64,000 nucleotides of DNA from Burkholderia multivorans ATCC BAA-247 (GTDB lineage: Bacteria; Pseudomonadota; Gammaproteobacteria; Burkholderiales; Burkholderiaceae). Below, piece by piece: positions 28,733 to 38,596 of this stretch. Under the pieces are notes generated by a model. The model worked only from the letters and a program-made list of their open reading frames with translations. It was not told the DNA's origin and searched no databases. The DNA lies in contig NZ_CP009832.1 of the NCBI RefSeq assembly GCF_000959525.1, forward strand, positions 744,001 through 808,000, given 5' to 3'. The position numbers were made by a program, and so were the translations under genes. Position 1 is the first letter of the stretch. Each line of letters starts with the position of its first letter.

Positions 28733-29793
28733 GCTGCTAACTGGTTATGGTCGTCCGGCTCGCCCTGACCGTTTTCGTCGTCGTCGACGTAGACGAGGTG
28801 GTCCGACAGCGCCTTTTGCGCGTCGAAGAACGCATTGACGGCGGCGAGCTGCTCGCGGGTGGAATCGAGCGTGTTCATCCGGTGCCGGAACGCGTTGGCA
28901 CCGGAAAGGCCGCGAGTGTACCAGCCGATGTGCTTGCGCGCAGTACGGACGCCGGTGAATTCGCCGTAGAACGCGTAGTGGTCTTCCAGGTGCTCGTTCA
29001 TCACCTGCTGGATCTCGTCGATGCGCGGCGGCGGCAGCAGCTCGCCCGTTTGCAGGAAATGATCGATTTCACGGAACAGCCAGGGCCGGCCTTGCGCGGC
29101 ACGACCGATCATCAGCGCGTCGGCGCCCGTTGCCTCGAGCACGGCCTTCGCCTTCGCGGGCGACGTAATGTCGCCGTTCGCGACGACCGGGATGCGCACG
29201 GCCGCCTTCACGGCCGCGATCGTTTCGTACTCGGCCTCGCCGCGGTACAGATCGGCGCGCGTGCGGCCGTGCACGGTGAGCATCGAGATGCCGGCGGCCT
29301 CGGCGAGCCGCGCGATCGTGATCGCGTTCTTGTGCTCGCGGTCCCAGCCGGTGCGGATCTTCAGCGTGACGGGCACCGCGTCGGGCCCCGTGCCGACGGC
29401 CGCGACGACGGCCTCGACGATCCGCTGCACGAGCGGCTCGTTCTGCAGCAGCGCGGAGCCGGCCGCCACGTTGCAGACCTTCTTGGCGGGGCAGCCCATG
29501 TTGATGTCGATGATCTGCGCGCCGTTGTCGACGTTGTAGCGCGCCGCTTCGGCCATCATCGCCGGATCGGCGCCCGCGATCTGCACCGCGATCGGCTCGA
29601 CCTCGCCTGCGTGGTTGGCGCGGCGCATCGTCTTCGCGCTCTTCCAGAGCTGCGCGTTGGACGCGACCATCTCGGACACGGCGTAGCCGGCGCCGAGCTT
29701 CTTGCAGAGCTGGCGGAACGGACGGTCCGTCACGCCGGCCATCGGCGCGACGAACAGGTTGTTACGCAATACGTGAGAGCCGATAACGGGCAT
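28729..29793 (-). CDS. dusB: tRNA-dihydrouridine synthase B
   Basis: 354-residue FMN enzyme that reduces uridine in the tRNA D-loop. The TIM barrel starts with NNLFVAPMAGVTDRPFRQL, the catalytic Cys lies in INMGCPAKKV, and the FMN phosphate region is ANGDITS with DALMIGRAAQGRPWLF. ATG 29793 (MPVIGSHVL) gives the usual N-terminus; an upstream in-frame ATG would add 11 Ala/Arg-rich residues. It is the first gene of dusB-fis-purH. Confidence 0.96.
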   Translation of the reverse strand: MPVIGSHVLRNNLFVAPMAGVTDRPFRQLCKKLGAGYAVSEMVASNAQLWKSAKTMRRANHAGEVEPIAVQIAGADPAMMAEAARYNVDNGAQIIDINMGCPAKKVCNVAAGSALLQNEPLVQRIVEAVVAAVGTGPDAVPVTLKIRTGWDREHKNAITIARLAEAAGISMLTVHGRTRADLYRGEAEYETIAAVKAAVRIPVVANGDITSPAKAKAVLEATGADALMIGRAAQGRPWLFREIDHFLQTGELLPPPRIDEIQQVMNEHLEDHYAFYGEFTGVRTARKHIGWYTRGLSGANAFRHRMNTLDSTREQLAAVNAFFDAQKALSDHLVYVDDDENGQGEPDDHNQLAA

Positions 29794-29940
29794 CGCAATG
29801 GCACCGCCCGCGGCACGCGCGGGCATCGAAAGGGCGGAGGGAAAACGCGCATTTTACCGTATTCCCAACCCCCGCCGATTTGACCCGGTTTGTGCGGGCG
29901 CACACCGGCACCGGCCGGTGCGGTCTGCGCGCCGCGCGCG

Positions 29941-31128
29941 TCAGCCGCGCTGGCCGAACATCATCTGCCGCGCGATCGCCTTCTTCAGCGGCGGCACGAA
30001 TTCGAGCGCGGTGAGCGCCGCGCCGCGCAGCAGCGGCAGCGGGCCGGCATCGATCGTAAACAGCCGCGCGAGCGTGTCGGTCGCGCCGATCGTGAGCCGC
30101 CGGTCGAGCGCGCGGCGCGCATTGAAGGTCGCGAGCGCGGTCGCGTCGAAACCCTGCGTCGACAGCACGTCGACGAGCGTGTGCGCGTCGCGCAGCCCGA
30201 GGTTCAGCCCTTGGCCCGCGACCGGGTGCAGCGTCTGCGCGGCATTGCCGACGATCGCGATGCGGCCCTTGACGAGCGTCTGCGCGGCGTTGAGCCCGAG
30301 CGGGAACGACGCGCGGCCCGCGATCGCGACGAAGCTGCCCATCCGCTCGCCGAACGCGATCCCGAGTTCGCGCAGGAAGGCGTCGTCGGGCAGCGCCGCG
30401 CGGCGCGCCGCCTCGTCCGGCGCGCAGCACCAGACGAGCGCATAGTCGGCCTGCCGCGGGCCGCCGAGCGGCAGCAGCGCGAGCGGGCCTTCGTGCGTGA
30501 AGCGCTCCCACGCGACGTTCGGGCGCGGCGACGACACCGTCACGGTGCCGACGAGCGCGGTCTGGCCGTAGTCGCGTCGATGCTTGCCGGCGTCTGCCTG
30601 CTGCTCGTGGAACAGCCCGCCTTCGGCATTCACGACGATGCGCGCGCGCAGCACGCGTTCGCCGTGCGGCCCGTCGAGCGTCAGCGCGACGCAGTCGGCG
30701 TCCTGCAGCGGCGCGCGCGCGGTGGTCGACGTGAGCCAGTCGACGCGGCTGCCGCGCACGGCGCCGGCGAGCGCCTGGACGAGCGAGCCGTAGCGCACGA
30801 CGTAGCCGAGCGCCGCGAGATCGTGCTCGTCGCGCTCGATCAGCGTGCGCCCGAAATGGCCGCGCTGCGACACATGAATGTGTTCGATCGGCGTCGCGTC
30901 GGCCGGCCACGCGAGCGTATCGAGCAGCACGCGGCTGCCGTGCGACACCGCGATCGCGCGCGGATCGTTCGCGCTCGCGGACGGCTCGCGCGCATCGATC
31001 AGCGCGATCGACGCGTGCTGCGTCGCGCTGCGCCGCGCGAGCCAGCCGGCGAGCGCGAGCCCGACCGGGCCCGCGCCGACGATCGCGAGGTCGTAGTCGG
31101 TCGGGGGCGGGGAGGAAGCGTGGGTCAT
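29941..31128 (-). CDS. UbiH/UbiF-family FAD monooxygenase
   Basis: 395-residue flavoprotein hydroxylase, probably a ring hydroxylase of ubiquinone synthesis. The N-terminal dinucleotide fold is IVGAGPVGLALAGWLARR, ARIVVNAEGG occupies the DG-motif position, and the second FAD motif is RIAIVGNAAQTLHPVAGQGLNLGLRDA, diagnostic for UbiH/UbiF/COQ6. Which ring carbon it oxidises cannot be read from sequence. It lies 45 nt downstream of pepP, matching the pepP-ubiH linkage seen in E. coli, which favours UbiH. Confidence 0.88.
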   Translation of the reverse strand: MTHASSPPPTDYDLAIVGAGPVGLALAGWLARRSATQHASIALIDAREPSASANDPRAIAVSHGSRVLLDTLAWPADATPIEHIHVSQRGHFGRTLIERDEHDLAALGYVVRYGSLVQALAGAVRGSRVDWLTSTTARAPLQDADCVALTLDGPHGERVLRARIVVNAEGGLFHEQQADAGKHRRDYGQTALVGTVTVSSPRPNVAWERFTHEGPLALLPLGGPRQADYALVWCCAPDEAARRAALPDDAFLRELGIAFGERMGSFVAIAGRASFPLGLNAAQTLVKGRIAIVGNAAQTLHPVAGQGLNLGLRDAHTLVDVLSTQGFDATALATFNARRALDRRLTIGATDTLARLFTIDAGPLPLLRGAALTALEFVPPLKKAIARQMMFGQRG

Positions 31129-31173
31129 CGGAATTCGTGAAACGGAAATAACGGTCGGCGGCCCGCGTGCGGC

Positions 31174-32559
31174 TTACGCGCGCGCACGCATCAGCGCCTC
31201 GATGTCGGCCGCCGCGACGGGCACGTCGCGCGTGATCAGCTCGCAGCCGTGCTCGCGCACGATCGCGTCGTCTTCGATGCGGATGCCGATGTTCCAGTAC
31301 TCGGACGGCACGTCGTCGGCCGCGCGCACGTACAGGCCCGGTTCGACCGTCAGCGCCATGCCGGGCTTCAGCGTGCGCCACGGCAGCGCGCCGTTGGCGT
31401 CGCGCTCGGCGTGCCGTTCGCGGTAGTCGCCGCAGTCGTGCACGTCCATCCCGAGCCAGTGGCCCGTGCGGTGCATGTAGAAACGCGTGTACGCGCGCTC
31501 GGCGATCACGTCGTCGACGTTCGAGAAGCGCGTTTTCGCGATGATGCCGGTGTCGAGCAGCCCCTGCGCGAGCACGCGCACGGCCGCGTCGTGCGGCGCC
31601 TCGAACGGCACGCCCGCGCGCGTCGCGTCGATCGCGGCCTGCTGCGCGGCGAGCACGATGTCGTACAGCGTGCGCTGCGCGGGCGAGAAGCGCCCGTTCG
31701 CGGGGAACGTGCGTGTGATGTCGGAGGCGTAGCCGTCGAGTTCGCACGCGGCGTCGATCAGGATCAGGTCGCCGTCCCGCGCGGCCGCGTTGCCGGCCGG
31801 GTAGTGCAATACGCACGCGTTCGCGCCGGCCGCGACGATCGATCCGTAGGCGGGCGCCTGCGCGCCGTGCAGGCGGAACGTATACAGCAGCTCGGCCTCG
31901 AGTTCGTATTCGCGGATGCCGGGCTTGCATGCCTGCATCGCACGCCGATGCGCGAGCGCCGAGATGTGGGCGGCGCGCGTCATGATCGCGAGCTCGTGTT
32001 CGTCCTTCACGAGCCGCATGTCGTCGAGCAGCGGCGTGAGGTCGCGCATCGCGTCCGGCGCGGCGACGCCCGAGCGTGCCTGCGCGCGCACCGCATCGAG
32101 CCAGCGCGCGAGCTGCCGGTCGAACGCGGTCGACGCGCCGAACCGGTAGTGGACGGTGCCCGCGTCGGCGAGCAGGCGCGGGATCTCGGTATCGAGCACG
32201 TCGGTCGCGTACGCGGCGTCGAAGCCGAACGTGTCGCGCGCGGCCTCGGGCCCGTAGTGGAACCCTTCCCAGATCTCGCGATCGGCGTTCTTCGCGCGGC
32301 AGAACAGGATCGACTCGGGCGCGCCATGCGGCGCGGCCGCGTTCAGCACGAGCACCGCGTCAGGCTCGGTGAAGCCGGTCAGGTAATAGAAGTAGCTGTC
32401 GTGCCGGTACGGATAGCCCGTATCGCGGTTGCGCAGCACTTCCGGCGCGGTGGGCACGATGGCGACGCCGCCGCCCGCGGCGCGCAGTGCGGCAAGCACG
32501 CGTTCGCGGCGCTGGCGGTAGACGTCGACGGCAATGGCGGTATCGAGGGGCGGATTCAT
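31174..32559 (-). CDS. pepP: Xaa-Pro aminopeptidase (aminopeptidase P)
   Basis: 461-residue dimanganese peptidase removing the residue before proline. An N-terminal creatinase-like domain contains SYFYYLTGFTEPDAVLVL. The pita-bread catalytic domain has the five metal ligands: DLILIDAACELDGYASDITRTF (two Asp), HRTGHWLGMDVHD (His), LTVEPGLYV (Glu) and GIRIEDD (Glu). ATG 32559 gives MNPPLDTAIAV; the longer frame is Arg-rich and non-family. It is upstream of the UbiH-like gene in one unit. Confidence 0.95.
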   Translation of the reverse strand: MNPPLDTAIAVDVYRQRRERVLAALRAAGGGVAIVPTAPEVLRNRDTGYPYRHDSYFYYLTGFTEPDAVLVLNAAAPHGAPESILFCRAKNADREIWEGFHYGPEAARDTFGFDAAYATDVLDTEIPRLLADAGTVHYRFGASTAFDRQLARWLDAVRAQARSGVAAPDAMRDLTPLLDDMRLVKDEHELAIMTRAAHISALAHRRAMQACKPGIREYELEAELLYTFRLHGAQAPAYGSIVAAGANACVLHYPAGNAAARDGDLILIDAACELDGYASDITRTFPANGRFSPAQRTLYDIVLAAQQAAIDATRAGVPFEAPHDAAVRVLAQGLLDTGIIAKTRFSNVDDVIAERAYTRFYMHRTGHWLGMDVHDCGDYRERHAERDANGALPWRTLKPGMALTVEPGLYVRAADDVPSEYWNIGIRIEDDAIVREHGCELITRDVPVAAADIEALMRARA

Positions 32560-32741
32560 CGTGCGATTGTAGCGCCGCCGGCCGCGGCGCGCGAAAGTGC
32601 GCGCGAGCGCCGCGCAGCCGGGCCCGCCGGCCGATTGTTGCAAACCATCCACAGGCCGGACGGGCGATTTTCTACCCGGCCGTGCCGCCCGGTTATGATC
32701 GGCGACAACGTATACTCCCGGCGGTTCCCTTAAAAAGGCAG

Positions 32742-33356
32742 ATGATGAAATTAATCGGTTCGCTCAGCAGCCCGTACGTCCGCAAGGCGCGGATCGTGCT
32801 CGCTGAAAAGAAGATCGACTACAAGCTGGAGCTCGAGAACGTGTGGGCCCCCGATACGAACATTCATGCGTCGAATCCGCTCGGCAAGGTGCCGTGTCTC
32901 GTGATGGAAGACGGCGCGGCGGTGTTCGATTCGCGCGTGATCTGCGAATACGTCGATACGCTGTCGCCGGTCGGCAAGCTGATTCCGGCTTCGGGGCGCG
33001 AGCGCGTCGAGGTGCGCTGCTGGGAAGCGCTGTGCGACGGCGTGCTCGACGCGTCGGTCGCGATCCGTCTCGAACACACGCTGCGCGACGAAGCGCAGCG
33101 CAGCGCGAGCTGGATCGCGCGGCAGCAGCGCAAGATCGACGACGGCCTCGTCGCGATGTCGCAAGGCCTGGGCAGCAAGACGTGGTGCGTCGGCAATCAT
33201 TACACGCTGGCCGACATCTCGCTCGGCTGCGCGCTCGGCTATCTCGACTTCCGGATGCCCGAGCTGAACTGGCGCGAACGTCACCCGAACCTCGACAAGC
33301 ATTTCGTGAAGCTGTCGCAGCGTCAGTCGTTCGCCGATACGCTGCCGCAGGGCTGA
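32742..33356 (+). CDS. Glutathione S-transferase, YibF-like
   Basis: 204-residue cytosolic GST. The thioredoxin-like N-terminal domain has LIGSLSSPYVRKARIVLAEK (probable catalytic Ser region), the cis-Pro in LGKVPCLV and the gamma-Glu contact DSRVICEYVD. The all-helical C-terminal domain includes YTLADISLGCALGYLDFR. The closest match I recognise is E. coli YibF. Start: ATGATG at 32742/32745 after AAAGG; either is possible. TATACT at 32711-32716 may be its -10. A compact terminator follows. The substrate is unknown. Confidence 0.9.
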   Translation: MMKLIGSLSSPYVRKARIVLAEKKIDYKLELENVWAPDTNIHASNPLGKVPCLVMEDGAAVFDSRVICEYVDTLSPVGKLIPASGRERVEVRCWEALCDGVLDASVAIRLEHTLRDEAQRSASWIARQQRKIDDGLVAMSQGLGSKTWCVGNHYTLADISLGCALGYLDFRMPELNWRERHPNLDKHFVKLSQRQSFADTLPQG

Positions 33357-33380
33357 CCGGCGGGCCGTATGCCGCAGACT

Positions 33381-33405
33381 GCGCCCCTGAGAGGGCGCTT
33401 TTTTT
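33381..33405 (+). terminator. Intrinsic terminator after the YibF-like GST gene
   Basis: GCGCCC (33381-33386) pairs with GGGCGC (33393-33398) and seven T follow. It lies 24 nt past the stop. Confidence 0.85.
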
Positions 33406-33453
33406 CGACCTGACCGGTTGACGGGCCGCCACCGACCGAGGCCCGCACACGCG

Positions 33454-35073
33454 TCAGTCGATCGACGCGTAGACCGTTTCGCCGAGCGTGAACGAATCGC
33501 TGCGGGCAATCGGCCACCACTTGTCGTACAGCGTATAGCCGCACGTGTTGCCGTCGAGCAGCGCGCCCGGCTTCAGATATTTCAGCAGCTGCGACATCAG
33601 GCGGACCTCGTGCGGCGACACCCGCTGCACGATGTGATGCGCGCGCAGCTCCGACGGATGCGACAGCCCGGCCGCCTGCACGAGCTCCTGCAGCGCGTGC
33701 AGCGTATTGCGATGGAAGTTGTAGACGCGCTCGGCCTTGTCGGGCACGACGAGCGCGCGCTGACGCACCGGATCCTGCGTCGCGACACCGGTCGGGCAGC
33801 GGTCGGTGTGGCAATGCTGCGCCTGGATGCAGCCGACCGCGAACATGAAGCCGCGCGCCGAGTTCACCCAGTCCGCGCCGATGGCGAGCGTGCGCGCGAT
33901 GTCGAACGCGGTGATGATCTTGCCGCTCGCGCCGATCTTCACGCGGTCGCGCAGCCCGATACCGACGAGCGTGTTGTGCACGAGCAGCAGCCCTTCCTGC
34001 AGCGGCACGCCGACGTGGTCGGTGAATTCGAGCGGCGCCGCGCCGGTGCCGCCTTCGGCGCCGTCGACGACGATGAAGTCCGGCACGATCCCCGTCTCGA
34101 GCATCGCCTTCGCAATGCCGAAGAATTCCCACGGATGGCCGATGCACAGCTTGAAGCCGGTCGGCTTGCCGCCCGACAACGTGCGCAGCCGCTCGACGAA
34201 TTCGAGCAGCCCGCGCGGCGTCGAGAATTCCGAGTGCGTCGCGGGCGAGATGCAGTCCTTGCCCATCGGCACGCCGCGCGTCTCGGCGATCTCGGGCGTG
34301 ATCTTCGCGGCCGGCAGCACGCCGCCGTGGCCCGGCTTCGCACCCTGCGACAGCTTGATCTCGATCATCTTGACCTGCGGGTCGGCGGCCTGCTTCGCGA
34401 ACTTGTCGGGGTTGAACGTGCCGTCGTCGTTGCGGCAGCCGAAGTAGCCGGACGCGATTTCCCAGACGATGTCGCCGCCGTGCTCGCGGTGGTACTTCGA
34501 CAGCGAGCCTTCGCCGGTGTCGTGCGCGAAGCCGCCTTTCTTCGCGCCGAGGTTCAGCGCGCGGATCGCGTTCGCGGACAGCGAGCCGAAGCTCATCGCC
34601 GAGATGTTGAAGATCGAGATGTCGTACGGCTGCGCGCGCGTCGCGCCGACGCGGATCCGGAAGTCATGGTTCGGCAGCCGCGTCGGTGCGAGCGAATGAC
34701 TGATCCATTCGTGCGCGACTGCCTTCACGTTCAGCTCGGTGCCGTACGGGCGGTTGTCGGCGACGTTCTTCGCACGCTGGTAGACGAGGCTGCGCTGCGC
34801 GCGCGAGAACGGTTTCTCGTCGGTATCGTCCTCGACGAAGTACTGGCGGATTTCCGGACGGATGAATTCGAACAGGAAGCGGAAGTGGCCCCAGAGCGGG
34901 TAGTTGCGCAGGATCGCGTGGCGGTCCTGGTTCAGGTCGTACAGGCCGAGGGCGACGAGCGCCGCCGGGATCGCGATCCACAGCCCCGAGAGCACGTGGA
35001 ACGACGCGAGCGCGGCCGCCGCGACGAGCAGCAGGACCGCGCACCACATCGCGAGATAGCGTCGTGAAAGCAT
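33454..35073 (-). CDS. Membrane-anchored GltB-like FMN-binding protein
   Basis: 539-residue protein carrying only the central FMN/TIM-barrel synthase domain of glutamate synthase. Residues about 5-45 are hydrophobic (MWCAVLLLVAAAALASFHVL, then IAIPAALVALGLY) and form one or two membrane spans. The barrel has ISAMSFGSLSANAIRALN, KPGHGGVLPAAKIT, VDGAEGGTGAAP and IGADWVNSARGFMFAVGC. The 3Fe-4S motif is complete as C-x5-C-x4-C (CIQAQHCHTDRC). There is no N-terminal glutaminase domain and no GltD gene beside it, so it may use free ammonia or another donor, or not make glutamate at all. ATG 35073 follows GGAG by 5 nt. Confidence 0.85.
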   Translation of the reverse strand: MLSRRYLAMWCAVLLLVAAAALASFHVLSGLWIAIPAALVALGLYDLNQDRHAILRNYPLWGHFRFLFEFIRPEIRQYFVEDDTDEKPFSRAQRSLVYQRAKNVADNRPYGTELNVKAVAHEWISHSLAPTRLPNHDFRIRVGATRAQPYDISIFNISAMSFGSLSANAIRALNLGAKKGGFAHDTGEGSLSKYHREHGGDIVWEIASGYFGCRNDDGTFNPDKFAKQAADPQVKMIEIKLSQGAKPGHGGVLPAAKITPEIAETRGVPMGKDCISPATHSEFSTPRGLLEFVERLRTLSGGKPTGFKLCIGHPWEFFGIAKAMLETGIVPDFIVVDGAEGGTGAAPLEFTDHVGVPLQEGLLLVHNTLVGIGLRDRVKIGASGKIITAFDIARTLAIGADWVNSARGFMFAVGCIQAQHCHTDRCPTGVATQDPVRQRALVVPDKAERVYNFHRNTLHALQELVQAAGLSHPSELRAHHIVQRVSPHEVRLMSQLLKYLKPGALLDGNTCGYTLYDKWWPIARSDSFTLGETVYASID

Positions 35074-35188
35074 GGGGACTCCACAGAAGTGAACGGCCGC
35101 CATGCGTACGCTGCGCGGCGGCGCGCCGGCCTCGACGGAATCGTGTTCCGCCGGGCGCGGCGTGCCGCAAGTCTAAACCGAACGGGGG

Positions 35189-36334
35189 TCAGCGTGCTTC
35201 GGCGAGGGCCGGCGCGGCGGCCGGAGCGGGCGCGTGGCCCGGCTGGCCGGTGGCCGCGAATTCGATGATGCCGCCGCCCAGGCAGACCTCGCCGTCGTAC
35301 AGCACGGCCGACTGGCCGGGCGTGACGGCCCATTGCGCGTCGGCGAACGCGAGCGAGAAGCGCTCGCCGCCGGCGCGCGCGAACGTGCATGCGGCGTCGG
35401 CCTGCCGGTAGCGTGTCTTCGCGCCGCACGCGAAGCCTTCCGCGGGCGGCTCGCCCGCGACCCAGCTCACGTTGCCGGCGACGAGCTCGCGCGACAGCAG
35501 CCACGGATGATCGTGGCCCTGCACGACGTAGAGCGTGTTCGACGGGATGTCCTTCGCAGCGACGAACCACGGTTCGCCGCTGCCGTCCTTGCTGCCGCCG
35601 AGGCCGATGCCCTTGCGCTGGCCGAACGTATAGAACGCGAGGCCGATGTGCTCGCCGACGAGCTTGCCGTCCGGCGTCTTCATCGGGCCCGGTTTCGTCG
35701 GCAGATAGCGGTTCAGGAAGTCGCGGAACGGCCGCTCGCCGATGAAGCAGATGCCGGTCGAATCCTTCTTCTTCGCGTTCGGCAACCCGATCTGCGCGGC
35801 GATCTCGCGCACTTTCGTCTTCGGAATCTCGCCGAGCGGGAACATCGTCTTCGACAGCTGCGCCTGGTTCAGCCGGTGCAGGAAATACGACTGGTCTTTC
35901 GTATGATCGAAGGCCTTCAGCAATTCGAAGCGGCCGTCGCGTTCGCGCACGCGCGCGTAGTGGCCGGTCGCGATCGTTTCCGCGCCGAGCGACATCGCGT
36001 AATCGAGGAACGCCTTGAACTTGATCTCGGCGTTGCAGAGCACGTCCGGGTTCGGCGTACGGCCGGCCGAATATTCGCGCAGGAATTCCGCGAACACGCG
36101 GTCCTTGTATTCGGCCGCGAAGTTCACGGCCTCGACGTCGATGCCGATCAGGTCGGCGACCGACACGACGTCGATCCAGTCCTGACGCGTCGAGCAGTAT
36201 TCGCCGTCGTCGTCGTCTTCCCAGTTCTTCATGAACAGTCCGACGACGTCGTAACCCTGTTCCTTCAGCAGCCACGCGGTCACCGACGAATCGACGCCGC
36301 CCGACATGCCCACTACCACACGGCGCTTGCTCAT
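35189..36334 (-). CDS. mnmA: tRNA 2-thiouridylase MnmA
   Basis: 381-residue enzyme that thiolates U34 of tRNA-Lys, Glu and Gln. The PP-loop is [17 protein letters not shown], the first catalytic Cys is in [14 protein letters not shown], the second in [14 protein letters not shown], and [11 protein letters not shown] and [10 protein letters not shown] are family blocks. The C-terminal 20 residues are Ala/Pro-rich. Its ATG overlaps the stop of the nudix gene upstream, so the two are translationally coupled. Confidence 0.97.
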   Translation of the reverse strand: MSKRRVVVGMSGGVDSSVTAWLLKEQGYDVVGLFMKNWEDDDDGEYCSTRQDWIDVVSVADLIGIDVEAVNFAAEYKDRVFAEFLREYSAGRTPNPDVLCNAEIKFKAFLDYAMSLGAETIATGHYARVRERDGRFELLKAFDHTKDQSYFLHRLNQAQLSKTMFPLGEIPKTKVREIAAQIGLPNAKKKDSTGICFIGERPFRDFLNRYLPTKPGPMKTPDGKLVGEHIGLAFYTFGQRKGIGLGGSKDGSGEPWFVAAKDIPSNTLYVVQGHDHPWLLSRELVAGNVSWVAGEPPAEGFACGAKTRYRQADAACTFARAGGERFSLAFADAQWAVTPGQSAVLYDGEVCLGGGIIEFAATGQPGHAPAPAAAPALAEAR

Positions 36335-36840
36335 TTGTTTACCGCCTGACGGTCGAATGCATCCGGCCGCGGCGCGACCGAATGCGTATGCACGAAATCG
36401 AGCGGAACGCGCCGCCCGGCCAGATAGTCGTCGACACAGCGCATCACGGCCGGCGACCGGTGGCGTTCGATGCACGCGCGCAGTTCGCCGGCCGTCATCC
36501 ACAGCGTGCGGACGATGCCGTCGTCGAGCCGCTGACCGACGATGCGCTCGCCCGCCGTGCCGCAGAACGTGAAGCGCAGATACGTCGCGCCCGCGCTGCC
36601 GGGGCGCTCGTAATGTGCGAGGTACACGCCGACGAGCGCCGTCGGCACGAACGGATGCGCGGTTTCCTCGAGCGTTTCGCGGATCACCGCGTCGGCGAGC
36701 GTTTCGCCGGCTTCGAGATGGCCGGCCGGCTGGTTGATGCGCAGGCCCGTCGAAGTTTCTTCCTCGATCACGAGGAAGCGGCCGTCGCGCTCGACGAGCG
36801 CCGCGACGGTCACGTGCGGGGTCCAGATTTCGGGTTTCAT
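36331..36840 (-). CDS. NUDIX hydrolase, NudJ-like
   Basis: 169-residue phosphatase. The NUDIX box G-x5-E-x7-REUxEE-x-G is visible as [22 protein letters not shown], with the usual final Gly-type position shifted into HPFVP. It starts with [21 protein letters not shown], which is close to NudJ, known to hydrolyse thiamin pyrophosphate and nucleoside tri/diphosphates. It overlaps mnmA by 4 nt, the same gene order as nudJ-mnmA in E. coli. ATG 36840 is chosen at [12 protein letters not shown]. Confidence 0.9.
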   Translation of the reverse strand: MKPEIWTPHVTVAALVERDGRFLVIEEETSTGLRINQPAGHLEAGETLADAVIRETLEETAHPFVPTALVGVYLAHYERPGSAGATYLRFTFCGTAGERIVGQRLDDGIVRTLWMTAGELRACIERHRSPAVMRCVDDYLAGRRVPLDFVHTHSVAPRPDAFDRQAVNK

Positions 36841-37118
36841 GGTTCGGCATTTTACCGGTTGCGCCCGGACGCTGCCGGCCGTCTCGTTAGACGAATCCGA
36901 CCCTTCGGTGCGCGCGGTCGTGCATGGTGCAAGCGTGCGCCGCGCCGCACGTTGGCAACCTCGCACGATCGTGCGGAAAGTGCTGGCGCGCGGAACGCTT
37001 TCGGTTAAAGTGCTGCGTGAACGCCGTTGCCCGTGAGCCGGTAGTCAGCCTGTCCGGCTCGTTGTTGCAGTCAGAATCGCAAGACTAGAAATATCAACGA
37101 TGACTGGAGGAACTGACG

Positions 37119-38258
37119 ATGCATATTGGAGTGCCTGCTGAGACGCGGGCCAACGAGGCGCGCGTGGCCGCGACGCCGGAGACCGTGAAGAAGTACGCGG
37201 CCGCCGGCCACCGCGTCAGCGTCGCGAAGGGGGCCGGGACCGCGGCCAGCTATCGGGACGAAGCCTATGCCGCCGCCGGTGCGGAATTGACCGACCAGTC
37301 GGCCGCGTTTGGCGCCGACATCGTGCTGAAGGTGCAGGCGCCGACCGATGCGGAACTACCGTCGCTGAAGCGCGGCGCGGTGCTGGTCGGGATGCTCGAG
37401 CCGTTCAACGCCGAGCAGGCGGCGAAGCTCGCGGCCGCCGGCGTGACCGGTTTCGCGCTGGAAGCGGCGCCGCGCACCACGCGCGCGCAAAGTCTCGACG
37501 TGCTGTCGTCGCAGGCGAACATCGCCGGCTACAAGGCCGTGCTGGTCGCCGCGTCGCTCTATCCGCGCTTCCTGCCGATGCTGATGACGGCCGCGGGCAC
37601 CGTGAAAGCCGCGCGCGTGCTGGTGCTCGGCGCCGGCGTGGCCGGGCTGCAGGCAATCGCCACCGCGAAGCGGCTCGGCGCCGTGATCGAGGCCTCCGAC
37701 GTGCGGCCCGCCGTGAAGGAGCAGATCGAATCGCTCGGCGCGAAATTCCTCGACGTTCCGTACGAAACCGACGAAGAGCGCGACGCCGCGCAGGGCGTCG
37801 GCGGCTATGCGCGGCCGATGCCGCCGTCGTGGCTCGCGCGTCAGGCCGCGCTCGTGCACGAGCGCGCGAAGCAGGCCGACATCGTGATCACGACCGCGCT
37901 GATTCCGGGCCGCCCTGCGCCGACGCTGATCTCGGCGGAGACCGTGCAGGCGATGAAGCCCGGCTCGGTGCTCGTCGATCTCGCGGCCGGCCGCGGGCCG
38001 GAAGTCGACGGCCGCAAGGGCGGCAACTGCCCGCTGACGGTGGCCGACCAGGTGATCGTGCACAACGGCGTGACGATCGCGGGCCATACGAATCTCGCCT
38101 CGATGGTCGCGTCGGATGCGTCCGCGCTCTACGCGCGCAACCTGCTCGATTTCATGAAGCTGATCGTCACGAAGGAAGGCGTGCTGAACATCGACCTCGC
38201 CGACGACATCGTCGCGGCGACGCTGTTGTGCCGCGACGGCGAAGTGACCCGCAAATAA
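37119..38258 (+). CDS. pntAA: NAD(P) transhydrogenase, soluble alpha subunit part 1
   Basis: 379-residue NAD(H)-binding domain I of the proton-pumping transhydrogenase. It starts [20 protein letters not shown], has the RQD-type loop region and the Rossmann motif [22 protein letters not shown], and ends with domain-I helices ([20 protein letters not shown]). In this three-subunit form the membrane part is a separate gene, unlike E. coli PntA. TGGAGG at 37105-37110 precedes the ATG by 8 nt. It is the first of three tightly packed genes. Confidence 0.97.
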   Translation: MHIGVPAETRANEARVAATPETVKKYAAAGHRVSVAKGAGTAASYRDEAYAAAGAELTDQSAAFGADIVLKVQAPTDAELPSLKRGAVLVGMLEPFNAEQAAKLAAAGVTGFALEAAPRTTRAQSLDVLSSQANIAGYKAVLVAASLYPRFLPMLMTAAGTVKAARVLVLGAGVAGLQAIATAKRLGAVIEASDVRPAVKEQIESLGAKFLDVPYETDEERDAAQGVGGYARPMPPSWLARQAALVHERAKQADIVITTALIPGRPAPTLISAETVQAMKPGSVLVDLAAGRGPEVDGRKGGNCPLTVADQVIVHNGVTIAGHTNLASMVASDASALYARNLLDFMKLIVTKEGVLNIDLADDIVAATLLCRDGEVTRK

Positions 38259-38269
38259 CGGAGGAGACC

Positions 38270-38596
38270 ATGGAAGTCATCAATCACACGGTGATCAACG
38301 TGATCATCTTCGTGCTGGCGGTGTACGTCGGCTACCACGTGGTGTGGAACGTCACGCCCGCGCTGCATACGCCGCTGATGGCGGTGACCAACGCGATTTC
38401 GGCGATCGTGATCGTCGGCGCGATGCTGGCCGCCGCGCTGACCGTCGGCGCGACCGGCAAGGTGTTCGGCACGCTCGCGGTCGCGCTGGCGGCCGTCAAC
38501 GTGTTTGGCGGCTTTCTCGTGACGAGACGGATGCTCGAGATGTTCCGCAAGAAGGAGCCCAAGCGTGTCGAGGGCGGCAAGGAGGGCGCGCGATGA
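38270..38596 (+). CDS. pntAB: NAD(P) transhydrogenase, alpha subunit part 2 (membrane)
   Basis: 108-residue membrane subunit with three to four spans ([55 protein letters not shown]) and a basic C-terminal tail. It forms domain II with the N-terminus of PntB. GGAGG sits just before the ATG at 38270. It ends in ATGA shared with the pntB start. Confidence 0.95.
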   Translation: MEVINHTVINVIIFVLAVYVGYHVVWNVTPALHTPLMAVTNAISAIVIVGAMLAAALTVGATGKVFGTLAVALAAVNVFGGFLVTRRMLEMFRKKEPKRVEGGKEGAR

